The notes under the pieces: generated by a model
The model's database searches: none
What the model saw: only the letters and a program-made list of their open reading frames with translations
Told to the model about the DNA's origin: nothing
Made by a program: the position numbers and the translations under genes
In this document: positions 58,241 through 64,000 of the stretch, in pieces
Layout of the letters: the number at the start of each line of letters is the position of its first letter
Numbering within the stretch: the stretch's first letter is position 1
NCBI RefSeq assembly: GCF_049999945.1
Contig: NZ_JBLYUB010000004.1
Span: forward strand, 62,001 to 126,000
Origin: Planosporangium spinosum
Lineage (GTDB): Bacteria > Actinomycetota > Actinomycetes > Mycobacteriales > Micromonosporaceae
Direction of reading: 5' to 3'
Length of the DNA: 64,000 bases

Positions 58241-59005
58241 ATGAAAGTCGACATCGTCACGATCTTCCCGGAGTACTTCGCCCCGCTCGACCTGTCGTTG
58301 ATCGGGCGGGCCCGTACCACCGGGCTGCTCGACGTCGCCGTCCATGACCTGCGGACGTGGACGCATGACGTGCACCGGACCGTCGACGACACCCCGTACG
58401 GCGGCGGTGCGGGCATGGTGATGCGCCCGGAGCCGTGGGGCGAGGCCCTGGACGCGGTGGCGGGCGAGGGTGCCCGCCTGGTGGTGCCCACGCCCGCCGG
58501 GACCCCGTTCACCCAGGCGGCCGCCCACGAGCTGGCGGACGCGCCGCACCTGGTCTTCGCCTGCGGCCGGTACGAGGGCATCGACCAGCGGGTACTCGAC
58601 CACGCCGCCACCCGGATGCCGGTCAGTGAGGTGTCGCTGGGTGACTACGTGCTCTTCGGTGGCGAGGTCGCCGTGCTGGTGATCCTCGAAGCGGTCGTCC
58701 GGCTGCTGCCCGGGGTGCTGGGCAACGCCGACTCGCTGCTGGAGGAGTCGCACACCGGTGGCCTGCTGGAGGCGCCGATGTACACCAAGCCGGCGAGCTG
58801 GCGCGGCCACGATGTGCCCGAGATCCTCCGTTCGGGTGACCATGGGCGGATCGCGCGGTGGCGGCGCGACCGGGCGCTGCTGCGTACGGCGGCCCGCCGG
58901 CCGGATCTGCTGGCCGCGCTGCCGCCGGAGAACCTGGACAAACGGGATGTGGCGCTTTTGACGGAGGCCGGATTTCAGGTCCGGCCCTCCGATATGGCAA
59001 AGTAG
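58241..59005 (+). CDS. trmD: tRNA (guanine(37)-N(1))-methyltransferase
   Basis: TrmD makes m1G37 in tRNA to keep the frame. The 254 residues start MKVDIVTIFPEYFAPLDLSL; DDTPYGGGAGMVMRPEPW (about 50-67), FACGRYEGIDQRVLDH (about 106-121) and SLGDYVLFGGEVAVLVILEA (about 132-151) form the trefoil-knot SAM site. ATG 58241 has GTGAGG 6 nt upstream. It is the last gene of the rpsP operon before rplS. Confidence 0.98.
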   Translation: MKVDIVTIFPEYFAPLDLSLIGRARTTGLLDVAVHDLRTWTHDVHRTVDDTPYGGGAGMVMRPEPWGEALDAVAGEGARLVVPTPAGTPFTQAAAHELADAPHLVFACGRYEGIDQRVLDHAATRMPVSEVSLGDYVLFGGEVAVLVILEAVVRLLPGVLGNADSLLEESHTGGLLEAPMYTKPASWRGHDVPEILRSGDHGRIARWRRDRALLRTAARRPDLLAALPPENLDKRDVALLTEAGFQVRPSDMAK

Positions 59006-59140
59006 TGAGGTTGCCGCGGCCTGGTGCCGCCGTGACCCGTGGTCCTGGTAGCCCCGCGTTCCCGGTGACCCGGTAACTCAGTTCGATCTCAGCCGCGCGC
59101 CGTGTCCCGGTGCGCCTTGAGCCACGAGGATGTAGCAGCG

Positions 59141-59497
59141 ATGAACTTGCTGGACGCTCTTGACGCCCAGTCGCAGCGGACCGACATCCCGGCCTTCCGT
59201 GCCGGCGACACGCTCAAGGTGCACGCGCGGGTTGTCGAGGGTAACCGTTCCCGGATCCAGATCTTCCAGGGCGTCGTGATCGCGCGCCAGGGCACCGGTC
59301 TGCGGGAGACCTTCACCGTCCGCAAGGTCAGCTTCGGCGTGGGCGTCGAGCGGACCTACCCGGTGAACAGCCCGGCGCTGGACCGTATCGAGGTTGTGAC
59401 CCGCGGTGACGTCCGCCGGGCCAAGCTGTACTACCTGCGCGAGCTCCGGGGCAAGAAGGCCAAGATCAAGGAGAAGCGCGAGAAGCAGGCGAGCTGA
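59141..59497 (+). CDS. rplS: 50S ribosomal protein L19
   Basis: L19 sits at the 30S-50S interface. The 118 residues show MNLLDALDAQSQRTDIPAFR, GDTLKVHARVVEGNRSRIQI, FQGVVIARQGTGLRETFTVRK (part, FQGVVIARQGTGLRETF) and the basic RRAKLYYLRELRGKKAKIKE. ATG 59141 is the family start; GAGGA lies about 10 nt upstream. The 135 bp before it are non-coding and follow trmD. Confidence 0.98.
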   Translation: MNLLDALDAQSQRTDIPAFRAGDTLKVHARVVEGNRSRIQIFQGVVIARQGTGLRETFTVRKVSFGVGVERTYPVNSPALDRIEVVTRGDVRRAKLYYLRELRGKKAKIKEKREKQAS

Positions 59498-59535
59498 CGT
59501 CGGTTCGCGGGCTCCCCAAAGTAGCGCTGGCCCTC

Positions 59536-59541
59536 TAGGCT
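59536..59541 (+). promoter_or_regulatory. -10 hexamer TAGGCT, leaderless first lepB
   Basis: TAGGCT ends 7 nt before GTG 59549, next to ATG 59552. The same hexamer precedes the second lepB and the Nudix gene. Confidence 0.5.
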
Positions 59542-59548
59542 TGCGGCA

Positions 59549-60580
59549 GTGATGTACCGGGACTCCGACGAATACGACCCCTATCAACGGGACTCGTCTG
59601 ACCGTGTCGAGCCGCACCCGCGGTACGAGCGCCCCTCCCCGGGATACGGCCCGGCGGGTGGGCGCTCGGACGTGCCGCCGCGGCGCGACCGGGAGCGCGA
59701 CGGGTACCCCGCTGATCGGGTTCCGCCGGCTGCGCCGGTACGCGCCAAGCGCAAGGACATGCCGTTGTGGCAGGAGCTGCCGCTCCTGCTGATTGTGGCC
59801 TTCTGCCTCGCCGTGCTGGTGCGTACGTTCCTGGTGCAGGCGTTCTTCATCCCCTCCGGGTCGATGGAGGAGCGGCTGCAGGTCGGCGACCGGGTGCTCG
59901 TGAACAAGATCGTCTACGACGTGCGCCAGCCGGAGCGCGGCGAGATCGTGGTGTTCCGGGGTACCGACAACTGGGCTCCGGAGAACCAGGTCGACACCAA
60001 CGCCGGGTTCTTCGCCAAGCTCGGGCACACCATCGGGGACCTGGTCGGCGTGAGCCAGCCGGGCGAGAAGGACTTCATCAAGCGCGTCATCGGCCTGCCC
60101 GGTGACACCGTGGCCTGCTGCGATGCCAACGGCCGGGTCACGGTCAACGGATACCCCCTCGACGAGCCGTACGTCACCGACAACTCGCCGATCGACGCGC
60201 CGCCCAGCCCCAAGGAGTGCCGCTCCCGGCGGTTCGGGCCGATTACCGTCGAGCAGGGCCAGATGTTCGTGATGGGCGACCATCGGCTGGTCTCGCAGGA
60301 CTCGCGGTGTCAGGGTCAGGTGCCGATCGAGAACGTGATCGGGCGGGCGTTCACGATCGTGTGGCCGAGCAGCCACTGGGCCGGTCTCGGGGTCCCGGCC
60401 ACCTTCAGTAAGGTGCCCAGGCCGTTCGCCGCCGCGGGGCCCCAACGGCAGCCGGTGGCCCCCGTCCCGTCGGGTGGAACTCCCGAGACGGTCGTCACCC
60501 TGCCGCTGCTGGCGAGTTCGGCTCTCGCGGCGCGTTCCCGGCGTGTTCGGTGGACGCGAGGACGTAGGCTCCTCGCGTGA
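59549..60580 (+). CDS. lepB: Signal peptidase I (first copy, with long cytoplasmic extension)
   Basis: It cuts signal peptides outside the membrane. The 343 residues start with a Tyr/Asp/Arg/Pro-rich cytoplasmic part of 70 residues, then a membrane segment (LPLLLIVAFCLAVLVRTFLV, about 77-96). The Ser of FIPSGSMEERL (about 103) and the Lys of KDFIKRVIGLPGD (about 171-183) form the dyad, and FVMGDHR (about 234-240) is box E. A second hydrophobic stretch (TLPLLASSALAA) and a basic end suggest a C-terminal anchor. GTG 59549 is at leaderless distance from TAGGCT. It overlaps the second copy by 4 bp. Confidence 0.95.
   Translation: MMYRDSDEYDPYQRDSSDRVEPHPRYERPSPGYGPAGGRSDVPPRRDRERDGYPADRVPPAAPVRAKRKDMPLWQELPLLLIVAFCLAVLVRTFLVQAFFIPSGSMEERLQVGDRVLVNKIVYDVRQPERGEIVVFRGTDNWAPENQVDTNAGFFAKLGHTIGDLVGVSQPGEKDFIKRVIGLPGDTVACCDANGRVTVNGYPLDEPYVTDNSPIDAPPSPKECRSRRFGPITVEQGQMFVMGDHRLVSQDSRCQGQVPIENVIGRAFTIVWPSSHWAGLGVPATFSKVPRPFAAAGPQRQPVAPVPSGGTPETVVTLPLLASSALAARSRRVRWTRGRRLLA
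60565..60570 (+). promoter_or_regulatory. -10 hexamer TAGGCT, leaderless second lepB
   Basis: TAGGCT ends 6 nt before GTG 60577, inside the end of the first copy. Confidence 0.45.
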
Positions 60581-61221
60581 TTGACGAACAGGCCAGCCGG
60601 CACAAGAATTCGTTCTGGCGTGAGCTCCCGATCCTTGTCGTCGTCGCGTTCGTCGTCGCGCTTCTGGTTCGCGTGTTCGTGCTCCAGACGTTCTACATCC
60701 CGTCGGAGTCGATGGAGCACACCCTCAACATCAACGACCGGGTGCTGGTCAACAAGGTCGTCTACGACTTCCGCTCTCCGCACCGCGGCGAGGTGGTGGT
60801 CTTCAAGTCACCCACCTCGTGGCGCCGCGACCCTACCGAGGTCGACTTCATCAAGCGGGTCATCGCCGTCGGAGGTGACCATGTCGTCTGCTGCGACCAG
60901 CAGCACCGGCTGACGGTCAACGGCCGCGCGCTCGACGAGCCGTACCTGTACCACGACGCAGACGGCTCCGCCGACCTGCCCAGCGACGAGCCGTTCGACG
61001 TGGTCGTGCCGAAGGGTCGGCTGTGGGTCATGGGCGATCACCGGTCGCACTCCGGCGACTCCCGGGAGCAGTACCTCAACACCCGGGACACCACGGTCGC
61101 CACCATTCCGGAGGAATCCGTGGTGGGGCGCGCGTTCGTGGTCTTCTGGCCGCTCGACCGCGGGTCGTGGCTGACCGTGCCGAGCACCTTCGACCACGTA
61201 CCGGACCCGCCCAAGCCGTGA
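60577..61221 (+). CDS. lepB: Signal peptidase I (second copy)
   Basis: The 214 residues have a shorter N-terminus than the first copy: membrane segment PILVVVAFVVALLVRVFVLQ (about 15-34), Ser in YIPSESMEHTL (about 44), Lys in DFIKRVIAVGGDHVVC (about 92) and LWVMGDHRSHSGDSR (box E). The two copies share about the same core and arose by tandem duplication. The copies differ in the N- and C-terminal parts. Both start codons follow TAGGCT. The GTG start overlaps the first copy (GTGA). Confidence 0.95.
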   Translation: MIDEQASRHKNSFWRELPILVVVAFVVALLVRVFVLQTFYIPSESMEHTLNINDRVLVNKVVYDFRSPHRGEVVVFKSPTSWRRDPTEVDFIKRVIAVGGDHVVCCDQQHRLTVNGRALDEPYLYHDADGSADLPSDEPFDVVVPKGRLWVMGDHRSHSGDSREQYLNTRDTTVATIPEESVVGRAFVVFWPLDRGSWLTVPSTFDHVPDPPKP

Positions 61222-61267
61222 CCGGCCCTACCCGGGTGGTGGTCGCGTGGGTGTCGTAGCCCGGTCG

Positions 61268-61273
61268 TAGGCT
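61268..61273 (+). promoter_or_regulatory. -10 hexamer TAGGCT before a Nudix gene
   Basis: TAGGCT ends 9 nt before ATG 61283, a little longer than the other cases. Confidence 0.35.
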
Positions 61274-61282
61274 GGGCTTGCC

Positions 61283-61804
61283 ATGACTCGACCCGACGCG
61301 ATATCCCGCCGGGCGGCCCGCGTACTGCTGGTCGACGCCTCCGGGCGGGTGCTGATGCTGCACGGCCGCGACCCGGCCCGGCCGGACCACGGATACTGGT
61401 TCACCGTGGGCGGCGGTCTGGACGAGGGCGAGTCGCCGGTCCAGGGCGCGGTGCGGGAACTGTTCGAGGAGACCGGTCTGCGGGTGTCCGCCGAGACGGT
61501 CGGCGCACCGGTCTTCCACGAGGTGATCGAGTTCCCCTTCGACGGGGCGTGGTACCGGCAGGAGCAGGACTTCTTCCTGCTGCGGGTGGACTCCTGGGAG
61601 GTCGACTTCACCGGCCACACCGAGATCGAGCGGGCCTCGGTCGATGCATACCGGTGGTGGCCGGTGGACGAGCTGCGCGCCACGGGCGAGCAGATCTATC
61701 CGCCGACCCTGCCGGACCTGCTGGCCACCCTGGCACCGGACCTGCTGGCCACCCTGGCACCGGACCTGCTGATGCCCCTGACGGTGGAGGACGGGCCGTG
61801 CTGA
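61283..61804 (+). CDS. Nudix hydrolase
   Basis: The 173 residues carry the Nudix box GGGLDEGESPVQGAVRELFEETGL split at about 48-71 (GX5EX7REUXEEXGU; here GLDEGESP, then AVRELFEETGL), so it should cleave a nucleoside diphosphate-linked substrate. Which one is unknown. A repeat-built stretch with LLATLAPDLLATLAPDLL lies near the C-terminus. It overlaps rnhB by 7 bp (GTG inside its end), so it is co-translated with that gene. Confidence 0.9.
   Translation: MTRPDAISRRAARVLLVDASGRVLMLHGRDPARPDHGYWFTVGGGLDEGESPVQGAVRELFEETGLRVSAETVGAPVFHEVIEFPFDGAWYRQEQDFFLLRVDSWEVDFTGHTEIERASVDAYRWWPVDELRATGEQIYPPTLPDLLATLAPDLLATLAPDLLMPLTVEDGPC
61712..61771 (+). repeat. 24-bp tandem repeat in the Nudix gene
   Basis: CCGGACCTGCTGGCCACCCT plus GGCA occurs twice exactly (61712-61735, 61736-61759) and in part again, coding for PDLLATLA units. 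Confidence 0.95.
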
Positions 61805-62541
61805 ACCCACCGCGTACCGTCGTCAACCGCGGCGCCGGCCTGTACGCGCTGGAACGGGCATTGCAGCGGCGCGGCTTCCGGTACGTCGCCGGGGCCGACG
61901 AGGCCGGCCGGGGCGCCTGCGCCGGTCCACTCGTGGCCGCCGCGGTCGTCCTTCCGTCGGACCGGCGCGGTGAGATCGACGGGCTGACCGACTCGAAGCT
62001 GCTCGCCCCCGCCACCCGCGAACGGGTCTATGCGGAGGTCGTCGCGCGGGCGGTGGCGTACTCTGTCGTGGTCATCCCTCCGGGTGAGATCGACAGCCGG
62101 GGGCTCCACGTGTGCAACCTGGCCGGCATGCGGCGGGCCCTGGCCCAACTGCCGCAGCGCCCCGAGTACGTGCTCACCGACGGGTTCCCCGTCGACGGGC
62201 TCGGCGTACCCGGCCTCGCGGTGTGGAAGGGCGACCGGGTGGCGGCCTGCGTGGCGGCGGCCAGCGTGGTGGCGAAGGTGACCCGGGACCGGATCATGGT
62301 CGAGCTGGACGGCACCTGGCCGGCGTACGGTTTTGCCGTGCACAAGGGCTACGTGACCGCCGACCACACGGCCGCGCTGCGGCGGCACGGCCCCTGCCGG
62401 GTACACCGCTTCTCGTACGCCAACGTGGCCGCAGTGGTGGACGAAGGGTCGCAGCGGAGTACCGTCGGCGTGGCGTCCGGCGTGGCCGCACCCGGAACGG
62501 CGGCGGTGGGCGACAATGTTTGCATGGAAGGCGGAATGTGA
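61798..62541 (+). CDS. rnhB: Ribonuclease HII
   Basis: RNase HII cuts RNA in RNA-DNA hybrids and single ribonucleotides. The 247 residues contain YVAGADEAGRGACAGPLVAA (about 25-44) with the DEAGRG motif, LTDSKLLAPATRERVY (about 64-79), ADGFP-like TDGFPVDGLG, and SVVAKVTRDRIM (about 154-165). The C-terminal 30 residues are Ala/Gly/Val-rich and extra. GTG 61798 overlaps the Nudix gene; the stop overlaps the DUF2469 start by one base (TGATG). Confidence 0.97.
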   Translation: MLNPPRTVVNRGAGLYALERALQRRGFRYVAGADEAGRGACAGPLVAAAVVLPSDRRGEIDGLTDSKLLAPATRERVYAEVVARAVAYSVVVIPPGEIDSRGLHVCNLAGMRRALAQLPQRPEYVLTDGFPVDGLGVPGLAVWKGDRVAACVAAASVVAKVTRDRIMVELDGTWPAYGFAVHKGYVTADHTAALRRHGPCRVHRFSYANVAAVVDEGSQRSTVGVASGVAAPGTAAVGDNVCMEGGM

Positions 62542-62861
62542 TGAGCGCCGAAGATCTCGAAAAGTACGAGACCGAGATGGAGCTCCAGCTCTATCGGGAG
62601 TACCGCGACATCGTCCGCCAGTTCTCGTACGTGGTGGAGACGGAACGTCGCTTCTACCTGGCCAACCAGGTGGATCTGCACGTGCGTAACTCCGACGGCG
62701 AGGTCTACTTCGAAGTCGAGATGCACGACGCGTGGGTCTGGGACATGTACCGTCCGGCCCGCTTCGTCAAGAACGTACGCGTGATGACGTTCAAGGACGT
62801 CAACGTGGAGGAGCTGGAGAAGCCGGACATCTCGCTGCCGGACAGCGGATTCGCCGGCTAG
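62541..62861 (+). CDS. DUF2469 family protein
   Basis: The 106 residues start MSAEDLEKYETEMELQLYRE, continue YRDIVRQFSYVVETERRFYL and hold FVKNVRVMTFKDVNVEELEK near the end. This family is conserved in actinobacteria next to rnhB (Rv2901c in M. tuberculosis) and has no known function. It is acidic, with no membrane segment or signal. The start overlaps the rnhB stop, so it is translationally coupled. It is the end of this core block; pseudogenes follow. Confidence 0.95.
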   Translation: MSAEDLEKYETEMELQLYREYRDIVRQFSYVVETERRFYLANQVDLHVRNSDGEVYFEVEMHDAWVWDMYRPARFVKNVRVMTFKDVNVEELEKPDISLPDSGFAG

Positions 62862-62984
62862 CTCCGCGTCAGGCAACGTCTGCGCGCTTGACCACCTCAC
62901 GCGGCATTCGATCCTGCGCGTGCCGGGGTGCCCGGGCGTGACTCTCGTGGTCCGTGCCGTCGACACGGACGTGGCGCAGCGCGG

Positions 62985-63249
62985 TGAACCGGGCCAACGC
63001 GGCGCATCGCGCGCGCGATGGCGCTGCCGCGTCGTGGCGACCTGAGCGTCACCGAGGTCTGCTTCGCGGTCGGCCGCTCTCGCCGGGCACCTTCAGTTCC
63101 CGCTTCACCGAGCTGGTCGGCGTGCCGACCGGCGTCTATCGGCGCCACGCGGTGCGCGCGACGGCGGGTTCGGATCGTGCGTCGCGAAACAGGTGGCCAG
63201 ACCGATCAGGATTCGAGAAGCGCGGACCCCCGAGCCGCGGCTAGCGTGA
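62985..63249 (+). pseudogene. Frameshifted remnant of an AraC-family regulator
   Basis: Only the end of the DNA-binding domain is left, spread over three frames: RAMALPRRGDLSVTEVCFAVG (about 63015-63073), then SPGTFSSRFTELVGVPTGVY (about 63080-63141), then CVAKQVARPIRIREARTPEP to a TGA at 63247-63249. At least two frameshifts and loss of the N-terminus separate it from a working gene. The pieces follow each other in the right order, so it is a decayed copy, not chance. Confidence 0.75.
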
Positions 63250-63254
63250 CCGCC

Positions 63255-63377
63255 ATGGACGGCACCGTTCACGCGACCTTCATTCCGCCCGACGGCCCGC
63301 ACGCACCCCTGGCCTTCTGTCGCGACCACCCGGAGGTGGTCCCGGCGGTCCTCCTCGTGCGGGCCGGGCTCGGTTGA
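63255..63377 (+). pseudogene. N-terminal fragment of a VOC/glyoxalase-family gene
   Basis: The frame starts MDGTVHATFIPPDGPHAPLA and continues FCRDHPEVVPAV before a stop at 63375. The start resembles VOC proteins with DDPDASLAFYRD in this position, where the first beta-alpha-beta unit lies. The rest of the domain (about 90 residues) is missing. It follows the AraC remnant by 5 bp, which is the order seen in intact relatives as far as I recall. 150 bp without clear coding separate it from the next gene. Confidence 0.6.
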
Positions 63378-63528
63378 GGCGATCGGCCGACGGCGGCGTG
63401 GCCGGGGCCCGGAGGTTCCACGGCCGGAGCAGCGGAGAACCAGACATATTGCTCGAATCTGATCAGATCGAGCCAGGCGATGTCGATGGAGACCGCGAAG
63501 GCGGCTCCGCCCAACAGATGGAGACACG

Positions 63529-64000
<472 letters not shown>

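Overview
This is a high-GC actinobacterial chromosome segment. The gene content and order are almost entirely core genome. The combination of leuCD next to an NdgR/LtbR-type IclR regulator, HU with a long Lys/Ala tail, cofC for coenzyme F420, the coaD-sepIVA-yceD-rpmF-plsX-rnc-mutM-smc-ftsY-amtB-glnB-glnD-ffh block and the rpsP-khpA-rimM-trmD-rplS-lepB-rnhB block points to the Actinomycetes. My best guess is Micromonosporaceae, from the style of the proteins and intergenic sequences; that is an inference and was not tested by phylogeny. No rRNA, tRNA, CRISPR array, prophage or insertion sequence was seen.

Layout. 1-2.4 kb: the divergent IclR regulator and leuCD (leucine synthesis). 2.5-3.3 kb: the HU-like nucleoid protein. 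3.3-7.8 kb, minus strand: Nudix/phosphatase fusion, polyphosphate kinase, a cold-shock-like small protein and cofC. 7.9-12.7 kb: acyltransferase, gpsA, a PLP lyase, ung and ddl. 12.8-15.9 kb: a DUF3515 protein with a stand-alone Lrp ligand domain, thiL, an acetyltransferase and rpmB. 16.1-20.4 kb: DAK2 protein and recG. 20.4-21.1 kb: a gene-poor gap holding the tail of an LPXTG-type surface protein. 21.1-34.3 kb: rsmD-coaD-sepIVA-yceD-rpmF-plsX-rnc-GT-C enzyme-mutM, then a CAP protein and a spherulin-4-like protein on the minus strand, a small coiled-coil protein, smc and a HAD protein. 34.4-48.5 kb: PhoD-type phosphatase, ftsY, kinase-like phosphotransferase, J-domain protein, the nitrogen block amtB-glnB-glnD behind a good GlnR box, a TmrB-like gene, ffh and a bifunctional penicillin-binding protein. 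48.6-56.6 kb is more accessory: amidohydrolase, proS with a DUF402 protein, secreted peptidase, GlxA-type regulator, isochorismatase and a membrane glycosyltransferase. 56.9-62.9 kb: the ribosome and secretion block rpsP to rnhB. 62.9-64 kb: remains of an AraC regulator and a VOC gene in front of a UvrA-like ABC gene that runs off the window.

How the genes work together. Much of the window serves translation and protein export (ffh, ftsY, two signal peptidases, L28, L32, L19, S16, rimM, trmD, rsmD, rnc, proS), genome upkeep (ung, mutM, recG, smc, rnhB, MutT1-like), envelope synthesis (ddl, PBP, plsX, plsC-like, gpsA) and nitrogen control (amtB-glnB-glnD). I found no convincing new multi-gene system. 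The items most worth a second look are: a 46-bp near-perfect AT-rich palindrome before the amtB control region; about thirteen genes whose start codon lies 6-9 nt after a TANNNT hexamer, suggesting many leaderless messages; two gene ends copied as short tandem duplications; a micro-ORF coupled at both ends between the acyltransferase gene and gpsA; a conserved 63-residue coiled-coil protein with a long leader; and the decayed AraC-VOC pair beside the UvrA-like gene.
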